64,000 bases of DNA from Arthrobacter sp. Bi83 (GCF_918698095.1 NZ_CAKKLY010000016.1:1-64000), one strand, 5' to 3'; shown: positions 17,236 to 26,116, counted from the first letter of the stretch. A program made the numbers and translations. The notes: generated by a model not told the origin, from the sequence alone.

Positions 17236-18546
17236 TCAGTAGGTGCTGCCAGCGTCCGCGTGCCGGGGCGCTGCCGAGGGGAGCTTCAGCTGCCAGGTCA
17301 GTACGGCACTGAGCACGTAGAGCCCGGCGAAAATCCACATGACACCACCGACCCCGACGAGGGACAGAAACAGGGTCACGATCAGCGGGCCCAGGAAGAC
17401 GGACATTCCGGCGCCGAAGTTCAGGGCTGACATCGCCGCGCCCTTGTGTTCCGGGGCGAGGGACGGCATCAGCGCGGACAGTGGCACGAAACCGGCCAGG
17501 GTGGCTCCATAGGCGGCACCGACGGCCATGGCAACCAGCAGGTTAGGGCCGGCGGCCAGGGGCACGTAGTAGAAGGCAAGGGTGGTAATGGCGCATCCGA
17601 TACCGCCAAAGATAGCGATCGTGTTTCGCCAGCCGAACTTGTCCCCGACGATCCCAAAGATCAGGTTGAAGAAGATGTTGGTCAGGAACACCACGCTGAG
17701 GATCTGCAGCCACTCACTGAGTTGGAAGCCAATCTCCCGCGTGAAGAAGACCGGGAGGAACACCAGAAAGCCGAATTGGGACGCGGTGTTAATGGCGCGG
17801 ACCGCTGCGCCCATGCCGACCTTCGGGTTGCGCCACAGGATGGTCAGGCTCGACGCCAGCGTCGCAACGGGCTTTTCGCCCTCCGGGGCAAGGCGGGAAA
17901 AGCCGGAGCGTTCCCGAACCGTTGTGAGAACGATAAGACCGCCGAGGATCACCAGGCCCAGGGCCATCCAGAGGGTATTGAAGGCGCCGACCGCAGGGAT
18001 AGTGGCACTTGCCAGCAACGACCCGAGCGTGGGCAGGCCTCCTGTGAAAGCGAACCAGAACCAGCCAACGGCCGAGCCTAGCCGGTTTGACGGGGTGGAC
18101 GCCGCGATCCAGACGAGGAAGCCATAGGCAAAGAGCGGGTAACCCAGACCGCGGAGACCGTAACAGACAAGGAGCAGGGTGTAGTCCATCGAGGGAAGCG
18201 CGACCGAGAGCAGAACAACCTGGAAACTGACCCACAGAACCAGTCCGAGGATCATCACCCTGCGCGGGTCCCAAAGATCCGACAAGGCCCCCGAGGCCCA
18301 CGCGGCCACGCCCGCGGCGACCCCATACAGCGTGAACAAAAGGCCGATCTGGCCCTGGTCCAGGCCCCGGTCCAGCAGGAACGTGGACAAATATCCGGAC
18401 TCGACCCCGTCACCGATCATGAAAACGAGCAACCCGAGAAAGCCCCACCGCAGCGCGTGCGGCATGCCAATACGGTCAGCCCAAGAACGCTTGGACTCTA
18501 GTGCTGTGGTCGAAACTGAAGTTGCGGAAGCGGACGATGCTGCCAT
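17236..18546 (-). CDS. MFS polyol transporter (RbtT/DalT/CsbX-like)
   Basis: A 436-residue protein with about twelve hydrophobic segments. FMIGDGVESGYLSTFLLDRGL near residues 41-61 and YGLRGLGYPLFAYGFLVW near 130 are characteristic of the ribitol/D-arabitol permease group, where they read FMMGDGLEQGWLSPFL and KGLGYPLFAYSF. It is therefore the likely polyol:H+ symporter for the kinases downstream. The N-terminus has a ~20-residue Ser/Thr-rich cytosolic tail. It is the first gene of the operon, with a putative repressor site 130 bases upstream. Confidence 0.87.
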   Translation of the reverse strand: MAASSASATSVSTTALESKRSWADRIGMPHALRWGFLGLLVFMIGDGVESGYLSTFLLDRGLDQGQIGLLFTLYGVAAGVAAWASGALSDLWDPRRVMILGLVLWVSFQVVLLSVALPSMDYTLLLVCYGLRGLGYPLFAYGFLVWIAASTPSNRLGSAVGWFWFAFTGGLPTLGSLLASATIPAVGAFNTLWMALGLVILGGLIVLTTVRERSGFSRLAPEGEKPVATLASSLTILWRNPKVGMGAAVRAINTASQFGFLVFLPVFFTREIGFQLSEWLQILSVVFLTNIFFNLIFGIVGDKFGWRNTIAIFGGIGCAITTLAFYYVPLAAGPNLLVAMAVGAAYGATLAGFVPLSALMPSLAPEHKGAAMSALNFGAGMSVFLGPLIVTLFLSLVGVGGVMWIFAGLYVLSAVLTWQLKLPSAAPRHADAGSTY

Positions 18547-18676
18547 TGCTATCTCCTAGATGGCGCGACACTGAACCGCCACTTTGCGGAAGGCTTCAGA
18601 TGTCTGCGACGAGCGAAAGATTATGTGATCCATATAACGGCATCGACGCTAGTCCTGTCAAGAATTAAGTTATAAA

Positions 18677-18693
18677 TAACAGTTTTTCTGTTA
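18677..18693. promoter_or_regulatory. Inverted repeat upstream of the MFS/kinase operon (putative DeoR operator)
   Basis: TAACAG, five T, CTGTTA form a perfect 6-bp-arm palindrome in an AT-rich stretch upstream of the MFS gene. The same half-site words flank the deoR/ABC divergent promoter. A shared repressor is inferred. Confidence 0.5.
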
Positions 18694-18970
18694 CACCTGA
18701 AGAAATCGATGAAACGATCGTCAGCGCGTTGCCCTCATTCGTTTCCCAGAAAGGGCGGGGCTTCCGGCAAGGTGAGATGACCGAACGGCAGTACGGAGAA
18801 GGCTGAACCGTGGCGCTTACGACGGTCACCTTTCTGTTCGAACACCTCGCGCTCCATCTCGTCGGCTACTTCGCTGGTTCGCGCTGCGCCAGGGGATGGT
18901 TTGAGCATCATCCGCCGCCGGCGGCATCCGACGATGCCCGCCGACTGCACCCGATGCAATTACTTCCAAG
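18694..18970. other. Gap with no confident gene
   Basis: A minus-strand frame (18735-18959) and a plus-strand frame are open here, but neither resembles a family. The stretch adjoins the decayed aldehyde dehydrogenase and may be further relic sequence. Confidence 0.4.
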
Positions 18971-18984
18971 ACGGATGTGCACTG

Positions 18985-19288
18985 GGGTTCAGCAACGGGT
19001 CCGGCGGATGAACGTTCGCAGATTGCGCCTCAGATAGTTGGTGCCCTGAACGACGCCGAGGACTTCCCCCGCCGCCTGGTCGGAGCGATTTCCGAAGTGC
19101 GGCGTTGGTCGCCTCTCGGACGTCGCGCCGCCAGGCGAGCCACACCGACTTCAGGGCGCTCAGAACCTTCCTAGCCCCGGCAGCGAACGCGTTCCGTCGC
19201 GGAGGAAGGCGGCGCGCTGGGCAGCAAGGATGCCGTGGAAGCGCTCCGCGTCTGTGATCCGTGGTGTGGCTTGTACCGTGGGAGCCAT
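18985..19288 (-). pseudogene. N-terminal relic of an aldehyde dehydrogenase (coniferyl-aldehyde type)
   Basis: From ATG 19288 the minus strand reads TDAERFHGILAAQRAAFLRDG, then after a frameshift ALKSVWLAWRRDVREATNA, then in a third frame FGNRSDQAAGEVLGVVQGTN followed by YLRRNLRTFIRR. In order these match the first ~100 residues of coniferyl-aldehyde-type ALDHs (AQRAAF, LKALRR, DFGHRS, then the LRRNL helix). The catalytic Cys and NAD regions are absent. At least two frameshifts and the truncation show a dead gene. It lies beside the SDR/TetR pair, so the original locus was probably an aldehyde or alcohol oxidation unit. Confidence 0.6.
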
Positions 19289-19340
19289 TGTCCGCTCCTA
19301 GCGGATGCGATTGGGGCGCCGGTGAACGCGGGAGGCGTTG

Positions 19341-20138
19341 CTAGACATGCGCGGCCGGACGTGCCATCCGGCCCATGGTGCGCACGACCATCCGGCGCGG
19401 CAGGAACTTGGTAGCTATGGCCAGGGGCCGGCCGTTGGTCACCACCGACGGCGGCGCGGAGCGACGGTCGAGCGTCTCGAGCGCGACCCGCACAACATGT
19501 TGTGGTGTCGCCCTGGTGGTGCCGTAATCGGCGGACTGGCTGCCTGCGGCGTCGAAGAATTCTGTCTGCATTGCACCAGGGCACACGGCGAGCACGCTGA
19601 GTTCGGAGCCGTGCGCCTCCTCCCACAGGGACTCGGTGAAGCTCAGCACGAATGCCTTGGTAGCGCCGTACACACTGAGGTAGGGAGTCGGCTGGAGGCC
19701 GAGAAGGCTCGCGATATTGATGAGCACGCCCTTGCCGGCCTTCAGCGGCTCGAAGTACGCGTGGCTCAGGTCGACGAGGGAACTGACATTCAGGGCGATC
19801 ATGCTCTGGAGACGCTCGGGGTCCTCGGCGTCGAACTCGTCATGGGTGCCGAAGCCGGCATTGTTGACCAGACTCGTCGCCCGGATACCCCGGCCTTCGA
19901 GCTCGGCACGAAGTGTTCGGCCGGCGTCGGGTCGACCGAGATCGCGTGCGATGACGGTCACCTTGACCTGATGAGCGAGGGTGAGTTCCTGGGCAAGCGC
20001 CTCGAGGCGGTCGGCGCGCCGAGCGACGAGGACGAGGTCGGAGCCCCGGCTGGCCAGCTGCCGGGCGAATTCTGCTCCGAGGCCAGAACTTGCTCCAGTG
20101 ACGATGGTGGTCTGGGTTGTGTAGTCGATTCTATTCAT
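19341..20138 (-). CDS. Short-chain dehydrogenase/reductase
   Basis: A 265-residue classical SDR. The NAD(P)-binding TGASSGLG motif lies at about residues 15-22, the NNAG motif near 95, the catalytic Ser in INIAS and Tyr-Lys in YGATKAF near 160-164; CPGAMQTEF follows. The preceding basic ARR after the second strand suggests NADP preference. The chosen ATG 20138 sits directly before the Rossmann fold; a 22-residue upstream extension has no similarity. It is divergent from the TetR gene at 20211, which probably represses it. Confidence 0.9.
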   Translation of the reverse strand: MNRIDYTTQTTIVTGASSGLGAEFARQLASRGSDLVLVARRADRLEALAQELTLAHQVKVTVIARDLGRPDAGRTLRAELEGRGIRATSLVNNAGFGTHDEFDAEDPERLQSMIALNVSSLVDLSHAYFEPLKAGKGVLINIASLLGLQPTPYLSVYGATKAFVLSFTESLWEEAHGSELSVLAVCPGAMQTEFFDAAGSQSADYGTTRATPQHVVRVALETLDRRSAPPSVVTNGRPLAIATKFLPRRMVVRTMGRMARPAAHV

Positions 20139-20179
20139 GGGTACATGATATGCACGCCTGTGCACTCGGTGCAACAAAA

Positions 20180-20200
20180 TACATCGAATGCATTCATGTA
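20180..20200. promoter_or_regulatory. Palindromic operator between SDR and TetR genes
   Basis: A perfect 10-bp palindrome GAATGCATTC (20186-20195) lies inside TACAT/ATGTA outer arms. Another inverted pair TGCAC/GTGCA lies near 20160-20173. The 72-base divergent spacer is the expected site of TetR autoregulation. Confidence 0.55.
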
Positions 20201-20210
20201 CCATAAGTGC

Positions 20211-20801
20211 ATGGTTTCTTCATCTCCTCCCCTTCGGGAGAAGACGCGTGCTGTCGTCCGTTCCCTCATTGCCCAGACCGCTATGGCTGCGTTCGCTGAA
20301 AAGGGGTACGACCAGACCACCGTCGAGGAGGTCGCTGCCGCCGCCGGCGTCTCCAGACGCACGCTGTTCAACTACTTCAAGAGCAAGGAGGACCTGGCGC
20401 TCAGTGGGCTGTCAGAACAGGGCGAGCGGATCGCTGAACGCTTCGCCGCCTCAGCTGCGGACGAGGACATCTGGGAGTCCCTGCGTGCGGCCTTCCACGT
20501 GCTTGAAGAGATCGAGACCACCACAGAACGACGACTAGAGATCGTCACCCTCCTCTTCGGCAGTGAATCGCTGCGCGCCGGGCACGCCGAGAAACAGTCG
20601 CGCTGGCAGGAACTACTCGCACCGCAGATCGAGCAGCGGCTGCCCCTTTCAGAGCACCGATTGCTCGAGGCGCGGGCGATCGCAGCGGCGGCGATCACAT
20701 GCCTGCAAGCTGCCACGGAGGAATGGTCACGCCTGCGCGGGCGGGTCGACCTCTTTGACCTCTACGATGCGGCAGTCCAGGCGGTCCGCCGCGCACACTG
20801 A
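20211..20801 (+). CDS. TetR-family transcriptional regulator
   Basis: A 196-residue repressor. The N-terminal TetR helix-turn-helix includes AFAEKGYDQTTVEEVAAAAG and the recognition segment VSRRTLFNYFKSKEDL (residues ~25-60). The C-terminal helical ligand domain has no recognisable subtype. The ATG at 20211 is chosen because the HTH begins ~15 residues later; a frame open from 19338 is an antisense extension. It is divergently paired with the SDR and probably controls it in response to an aldehyde, ketone or drug-like ligand. Confidence 0.92.
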   Translation: MVSSSPPLREKTRAVVRSLIAQTAMAAFAEKGYDQTTVEEVAAAAGVSRRTLFNYFKSKEDLALSGLSEQGERIAERFAASAADEDIWESLRAAFHVLEEIETTTERRLEIVTLLFGSESLRAGHAEKQSRWQELLAPQIEQRLPLSEHRLLEARAIAAAAITCLQAATEEWSRLRGRVDLFDLYDAAVQAVRRAH

Positions 20802-21353
20802 GTCCCCACCGATCCGCACGCCCAGCCCGCACCAGACCCATTTACTCAACGGATCCCGGCAGTACAGGACCGCCTCTGCAAGTAGGGCTGGGACGGTCGT
20901 GCCCAAGAAGTTCCTGCGAGTGTCCGGCCCGAAATCCGGCTTTGGCGGCACAGCATGATCCCTACACGGCCCCCTGATTTCCGGGAGGGATGCAAAAGGT
21001 AGAGACACCGCCCGATTGAGCTACACCCCAATCTGACGCTGGGTGCGCTGACAAGGGGAACTCGCCTGTCGGTGGGAGCCCGGCGTGGTTCTCAGACAGC
21101 TGCCCAGGCGCAGAGGTGATATCGCGACCTTTTCGTCTGGCGAGTTCCATGCCTCCGTTTCTTGGGTGCTATTTCGATGATTCCAGGGCTTCCGCACCTC
21201 CGTTTCCCGCGCCCCTGACCAGGAGTGAAGCCTGGAATCCAGTCGGGCGAAGTAGTGTTGCCGTATGTCCACTTTGCGGTTTCCGAATGTCTGTGTGCGA
21301 CTCGGCGCACCCGCCGCTTCCCGGTGCGGCAAGTGCAGGGACGCCAGAAGTTG
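20802..21353. other. 550-bp gap upstream of the GntR regulator
   Basis: No convincing gene. It contains the motif TACACCCCAATCTGACG at 21022-21038, found again with one mismatch at 31455-31471. It also holds a bulged inverted repeat, GATTCCAGGGCTTC at 21179-21192 and GAAGCCTGGAATC at 21227-21239, about 115-175 bases before the GntR start. The latter may be an operator or leader structure. Confidence 0.5.
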
Positions 21354-22787
21354 ATGTTGAATCAGCTGGATCCTGCTTCGAGGAGCCCCCTCTATGTGCA
21401 ACTGAAGGATTCCCTCGTCAAGGCCATTCTGGAGGGGCGTTTTGGTACTGACGGTCAGCTCCCTACCGAACACGAACTCTGTGGGCAGCTCGGAATCTCC
21501 CGCAACCCTGTTCACCGTGCAATGGCAGAGTTGTTCGATGAGGGAGTGATCATCCGACAGAGGCGCAAGGGAACCTTCGTTAACCCGGCCTGGATCACGC
21601 GGCAGTTGAGCGACACGCGCGTACGCCTGATCGTCCCGACAGAGGACTGGGCCGGTCTCGTACGAAGCGTCAGCCCGGCGGAGATCATTCTCGATGTGGA
21701 GGTTGTCCCCTTCCCGGACCTGCACCGCTACCTGCTGGCCGCGGTTGCGGGGGGCGACGCGCCTGATCTTGCGGTGCTCGACTCGGTCTGGGTCCCGCAG
21801 TTGGCCGCGGTTGACGCTCTTTGCCCGATCGATGACCTCGACGCGCAGTGGGTGGAGCAGACGTATCGCGCCGATGTGGGCCGTGCCTTTATCGAGGCCA
21901 CGAGCTATCATGGTCGCGTCGTCGCGGTCCAGGCGGAAGTGGATGTTGCAGGTCTCTGGTTTGATCGCGAGAGCGTGGCTCGCGCCGGCTTTGTCCACGC
22001 GCCGACGACAGTGCGCGAGCTTCGGCAAGTCGCCCGGGGATGCCGTGAATTATACGGACGGCCGCCGATCGCGGTGCCCGCAGGACCGGACGCCGCCGAG
22101 ACTGCCACCTATGTTCTGCACGGCTGGCTCAGTGCCCATGGCGCGTCCGTCATAGCTGAGGAGACGGTCGTTCTCGCCGAGCCGGCTGCCATTCGCGCGG
22201 CCCGGGCATTCTCGACGCTTGTCAAAGATGGTCTCGTCGATGAAAGGAGTGCCGGATGGGGCCGGAAGTCCGCCCTGCAGTCACTCGCGTCCGGGTACAG
22301 CCAGATTGCGCTGGGCGGCAGCTATGACCTCGCCGATCTGGCCGCACTGACCGGTCTCTCACCCATCCAGTCCCTGGACCGCTTCGGATTCGCTCCGCTT
22401 CCCGCAGCGCCCGAGCCTGGGGCGAAAGTACTCGCAGGCGGCCTCGCCTACGCCGTGTTCCGCCAATCGCGCCAACCGCATCTGGCGATGCGAATCATCC
22501 GCCGACTGATGGAAGCAACGGTTCAAATGACCGTGGCCGACACCACCGGGCAGCTGCCGTCCCGGGTCAGCGCCGCATCGGTGCTTGCGCGAGGCACGGG
22601 TTTCCTCCACGACGTGGCCCGAGTCCTCCCGGAGGCCACTACCCGACCTGCCATTCCGGAGTATGAGCGGGTAAGTGCCCAGCTCAGGCACCTCCTCGCG
22701 GCCATCGTCTCCGGCGCGTCGATTCCCCGGGAAGTGCGCCTCGCGGCCCAGGGCATCTCTGCGGTCACTGGCCTCCCCCTGGCCTGA
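21354..22787 (+). CDS. GntR-family regulator fused to a solute-binding-protein-like domain
   Basis: A 477-residue protein. Residues ~8-75 are a GntR winged helix: SPLYVQLKDSLVKAILEG, LPTEHELCGQLGISRNPVHRAM, GVIIRQRRKGTFV. The rest (~110-440) is not a usual FadR, HutC or aminotransferase effector domain. It resembles a family-1 extracellular solute-binding protein (PDLAVLDSVWVPQLAAVDALCPIDD, then AVQAEVDVAGLWFDRE), with no signal peptide. It therefore probably senses the imported sugar intracellularly with a binding-protein fold. ATG 21354 is chosen; an upstream in-frame extension lacks similarity. It is followed by the importer and cassette B and presumably regulates them. Confidence 0.85.
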   Translation: MLNQLDPASRSPLYVQLKDSLVKAILEGRFGTDGQLPTEHELCGQLGISRNPVHRAMAELFDEGVIIRQRRKGTFVNPAWITRQLSDTRVRLIVPTEDWAGLVRSVSPAEIILDVEVVPFPDLHRYLLAAVAGGDAPDLAVLDSVWVPQLAAVDALCPIDDLDAQWVEQTYRADVGRAFIEATSYHGRVVAVQAEVDVAGLWFDRESVARAGFVHAPTTVRELRQVARGCRELYGRPPIAVPAGPDAAETATYVLHGWLSAHGASVIAEETVVLAEPAAIRAARAFSTLVKDGLVDERSAGWGRKSALQSLASGYSQIALGGSYDLADLAALTGLSPIQSLDRFGFAPLPAAPEPGAKVLAGGLAYAVFRQSRQPHLAMRIIRRLMEATVQMTVADTTGQLPSRVSAASVLARGTGFLHDVARVLPEATTRPAIPEYERVSAQLRHLLAAIVSGASIPREVRLAAQGISAVTGLPLA

Positions 22788-22849
22788 CCAGGCTTCGCTC
22801 CGTTCCCTTCCGCTGATAACCCTATCGGCCGCTTCAGCATGCCATCACC

Positions 22850-22901
22850 TTGACATCCGTACCCCCACCCCTCACCATTTGTAATGTCGAAGATGACAAA
22901 T
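22850..22901 (+). promoter_or_regulatory. Promoter and operator of the CUT1 importer/cassette B operon
   Basis: TTGACA at 22850-22855 is a perfect -35 word, with CACCAT 17 bases on as a weak -10. Overlapping and downstream is an inverted repeat, ATTTGT at 22877-22882 and ACAAAT at 22896-22901, with partial inner symmetry. It is a candidate site for the upstream GntR protein. Confidence 0.45.
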
Positions 22902-22919
22902 AAATCCTCGGAGGGCTCC

Positions 22920-24224
22920 ATGACCATCACATTTTCGCGAGGCCGCCGCGTAGCGGCTCTCGCAACCGCACTTATCGGCGTAGCGCCGTTGGCCGCTTGC
23001 TCAGGAGGCAATCCAGGCGCCGACGCGTCCGGTAAGCCGAGCGGTGAGATCCGCGTCGTTGCGAACTGGACAGGCGTTGAAGGCCAGGCCTTCCAAGCCG
23101 TGGTCGACGGATTCCAGGCCAAGTACCCGGGCACGAAGGTGAAAGTTGATACTGTTCCCTTCGACCAAACCCAGACGCAGCTTGCACAGCAATTCGCCTC
23201 AGGCAACGCGCCCGACGCTGCCGTAGCACTTCCCAGCACAGTTCGTCAGTTCTCGAAACAGGGTCTGCTGATGAACCTGGACGATGAGTGGAAGTCCTGG
23301 CTTGACCAGGGAGCGTACAACGACTCCCTGAAATCGATCGTAATGGGCTCGGACGCCCACGCCGATGCGGTGTATTTCAAGGGCAACGTGAACGGACTCA
23401 TCTGGTCCACAAAGAAGACCGACACCACCCTCGGGCTGACCAAGGCCCCCGCAACCTGGGACGAGTTCACCGCTGCCCTGGACAAGGCGAACACCTCATC
23501 CAAAGCATTTTCAGTCGGCGCCAAGGATGTCTGGGTGCCTACTCAGTGGGTTGATCCGGTCATGCTTAATGTTGCGGGTGTGGATAAATACCAGCAATTG
23601 CAGCAGGGCAAAATTGGGTGGGATGATCCCAAGATCGTTGAGGCCATGACGGTGCTCACCGGACTCATCGACAAGTATTGGTCCTCAGATGCGCTGGACA
23701 CCGGTTTCAGCAACGAGGTCTGCGGCTGGGTCTCCGGCCAGCACGCCTTCGGCAACAACGGCGCCTTCGTCAACGCCGTCGTTCCGTCCTGCGATAAAAA
23801 CCTCAAGCCCGGAGATGATTACTCCTTCTTCCCGCTGCCTGCGTACAAAGACCAGAAACCTGCCCAGGCAGTCAGCGGCGACCTGTTCATCGGGAGCAAG
23901 CAGACCAAGAACCCGGCTACAACCAAGGCATTCCTGGACTACGTCGGGTCTGTCGACGGCCAGTCGATCTGGGCCAAGAAGGGCGGCTACATTGCCCCGA
24001 ACATGAAGGTCCCGGCGGATGTTTACCCGACCCCCAATGACAAAAAAGCTGCCGCTCTCTGGCCTAAAGACGCCTCCACCCAGGCCGGCTACGACCTCGA
24101 TGACTGGATCGGAGGCGAGATCCAGGTGAAATACCGCCAGGCCCTTGATGACCTGATCCGCACCAAGGACGTCGCATCGTTCACGAAGACGATGACCAGC
24201 GTCGATACCCGCTCGAAGGGCTAA
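22920..24224 (+). CDS. Sugar ABC transporter substrate-binding lipoprotein (CUT1)
   Basis: A 434-residue family-1 extracellular solute-binding protein. From ATG 22920 (GGAGGG just upstream) the N-terminus reads as a lipoprotein signal: basic RGRR, a hydrophobic run and lipobox PLAAC. The mature protein has GEIRVVANWTG, FQAVVDGFQAKYPG, QLAQQFASGNAPDA and GDLFIGSKQTKNP, which follow the order of oligosaccharide binders. It delivers its ligand to the two permeases downstream. An upstream ATG at 22884 would precede the signal unnaturally. No ATPase gene is in the operon, so a shared MsiK-type ATPase elsewhere probably energises it. Confidence 0.92.
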   Translation: MTITFSRGRRVAALATALIGVAPLAACSGGNPGADASGKPSGEIRVVANWTGVEGQAFQAVVDGFQAKYPGTKVKVDTVPFDQTQTQLAQQFASGNAPDAAVALPSTVRQFSKQGLLMNLDDEWKSWLDQGAYNDSLKSIVMGSDAHADAVYFKGNVNGLIWSTKKTDTTLGLTKAPATWDEFTAALDKANTSSKAFSVGAKDVWVPTQWVDPVMLNVAGVDKYQQLQQGKIGWDDPKIVEAMTVLTGLIDKYWSSDALDTGFSNEVCGWVSGQHAFGNNGAFVNAVVPSCDKNLKPGDDYSFFPLPAYKDQKPAQAVSGDLFIGSKQTKNPATTKAFLDYVGSVDGQSIWAKKGGYIAPNMKVPADVYPTPNDKKAAALWPKDASTQAGYDLDDWIGGEIQVKYRQALDDLIRTKDVASFTKTMTSVDTRSKG

Positions 24225-24230
24225 AGAAAC

Positions 24231-25289
24231 ATGATGACGAGCCGCGCCCGAACAGCGCCTCCCACCAACGCCGGGCAGAACACAAGTACGGTCCCCGTCC
24301 CGTCAGGACGCGCCAAGCGACGCGGGCGCGGCTCCGAAACCCGTCTTGCCTACATCTTCCTTGCCCCGCTGCTGGCAATCTTTGCCGGCTTCTATCTCTG
24401 GCCTGCCGTGGCGACGTTCCTTTCGAGCTTCTTCACGTGGGGAATGCTCAACCCCTGGCGGGCGGATCAGCCCGACACTTGGGTCCCTGCCGGAATTGAC
24501 AACTACACCACTACGCTCACGAGTGCGGACTTTTGGAACGCTGCACTCAATTCAGTGGTATGGCTCATCGTTTTTCCGTTCCTGGTCGTGGTCATCTCCC
24601 TCGCGCTCTCCCTGCTTATCTGGGAAGCGAAAAAGGGCACCGGGTTCTTCCGCAGCGCTATCATCTTGCCGATGACGATCTCTCTGGCCGCGGTCGGTGT
24701 CATCTGGGGGTTCATCTACAACCCGGACCCCAACAAGGGGCTGCTCAACGCAGCCTTGAAGCTCATCGGCGTGGGCAATGCCGACCTGAATATCGGTCCG
24801 CTCGAGCTGCACCTTGGCCGCTGGCTGTCCAATCCCGGCGTGCTGCATCTGGGCGGGCTGGACGTCCGGCTCACCAATATCATGATCATCATCCCAGCTG
24901 TGTGGGCTTTCGTCGGCTTCGGCGTCATCACCTTCACAGCCGGCCTCACCTCGGTACCGGCTGAGTTGGTCGAGGCATCGAAGGTGGACGGGGCCTCGCG
25001 GTGGCAGACCATCCGGCACGTAACCCTTCCGAGCCTGCGGCCCTCGATTGTCGTCGTCGTCGTGATCTCGATCATCTTCGCCTTGCGGACCTTCGACATC
25101 GTGTTCGTCACGACCGGCGGCGGCCCCGCTCAAGACACCGAAGTCCTGGGATTGCTGCTGTGGCAACAGGCGTTCCAGTTCCTCGACTCCCCCAAAGCCG
25201 GGCAGGCCGCCGCGATCGCCATCATCATGTCGTTCGTACTTATTGCCGCCGCCATGCCCTTCCTCCGCAAGAACGGAAACCCCTCATGA
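24231..25289 (+). CDS. Sugar ABC transporter permease 1 (MalF/UgpA type)
   Basis: A 352-residue membrane protein with about six transmembrane segments after a ~35-residue basic N-terminal tail. The EAA loop that docks the ATPase is LVEASKVDGASRWQTIRHV near residues 245-263. Between the third and fourth segments is a long periplasmic loop with LHLGRWLSN. It starts 6 bases after the binding-protein gene and overlaps the second permease by 4 bases (ATGA). Confidence 0.92.
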   Translation: MMTSRARTAPPTNAGQNTSTVPVPSGRAKRRGRGSETRLAYIFLAPLLAIFAGFYLWPAVATFLSSFFTWGMLNPWRADQPDTWVPAGIDNYTTTLTSADFWNAALNSVVWLIVFPFLVVVISLALSLLIWEAKKGTGFFRSAIILPMTISLAAVGVIWGFIYNPDPNKGLLNAALKLIGVGNADLNIGPLELHLGRWLSNPGVLHLGGLDVRLTNIMIIIPAVWAFVGFGVITFTAGLTSVPAELVEASKVDGASRWQTIRHVTLPSLRPSIVVVVVISIIFALRTFDIVFVTTGGGPAQDTEVLGLLLWQQAFQFLDSPKAGQAAAIAIIMSFVLIAAAMPFLRKNGNPS

Positions 25290-26116
25290 CGTCCCAGTGG
25301 CGCACGCTTACCCTCTACGCCATTCTTACCGTGGCAAGCATTGTCTGGATTGTTCCCGTTGTTGGTGCTGGTGCCATCGCCGTCCTGCCGCTTGATCAGA
25401 GCACCAAAGGATGGTGGACGGCCGACCCGGCCACGGTGACGTTCGCTAACTTCGGCCGGGTCTGGGACGGTGGCCTCTCCGGCTACGCTGTGAACAGTCT
25501 CATCATCGCCGTGCTGTCCGTGCTCATCACGCTCGCCGTCGGAACGGTCGCCGCGTACGCCTTCGCCCGGATGCGCTTTCGGTTCAAGGGCTTCGTCCAC
25601 GTCATGCTGCTCACGACCATGATCGTGCCCGTCCAGATCATCCTGATCCCGCTCATCCCGTGGTTCCGGACACTGGGCCTTAACAACGGGTCATGGCAGT
25701 ATCTCGGCATCGCCCTGGTCCATACAGCATTCGGCGCGGGATGGTCGATCTTCATGCTGAGCAGCTTCTTCGAAGGTATCCCGAACGAACTTCTTGAGAG
25801 CGCCAAGATCGATGGTGCGGGATCGTTCAAAGCGTTCAGCGCCATCGCCCTTCCGCTCGCCCTCCCGGGCATCGTGTCGTTCGTCATCATCGACTTCGTA
25901 TTCGTATGGAATGACCTGCTTATGGGCCTCACACTGCTTGATGCCGATCACCGTCCGATCACTGTCGGACTGGCGAACCTGAACGCGCCTCAGCTCAACC
26001 AGGACGACCTCATCTCGGCCGGATCCATCCTCGCGATCCTGCCCCCGCTGCTCCTGTTTGCCCTGCTGAACCGTTACTACGTCAAGGGACTTTTCGCCGG
26101 GGCGGTCAAAGGATGA
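25286..26116 (+). CDS. Sugar ABC transporter permease 2 (MalG/UgpE type)
   Basis: A 276-residue membrane protein with six predicted segments. It pairs with permease 1 in a CUT1 importer. The EAA loop is ELLESAKIDGAGSFKAFSAI, and the C-terminal motif RYYVKGLFAGAVKG is typical of MalG partners. The ATG at 25286 overlaps the previous stop, and its own stop overlaps the hydrolase ATG at 26113. Importer and catabolic cassette therefore form one translational chain. Confidence 0.93.
   Translation: MTSQWRTLTLYAILTVASIVWIVPVVGAGAIAVLPLDQSTKGWWTADPATVTFANFGRVWDGGLSGYAVNSLIIAVLSVLITLAVGTVAAYAFARMRFRFKGFVHVMLLTTMIVPVQIILIPLIPWFRTLGLNNGSWQYLGIALVHTAFGAGWSIFMLSSFFEGIPNELLESAKIDGAGSFKAFSAIALPLALPGIVSFVIIDFVFVWNDLLMGLTLLDADHRPITVGLANLNAPQLNQDDLISAGSILAILPPLLLFALLNRYYVKGLFAGAVKG

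Noticed and set aside
18735-18959. 74-residue minus-strand frame
   Set aside because: No family resemblance, no clear ribosome site, and adjacency to decayed sequence make it unlikely to be a gene.
20727-21008. 93-residue minus-strand frame in the gap after TetR
   Set aside because: It partly overlaps the TetR gene, has no recognisable domain and no convincing start.
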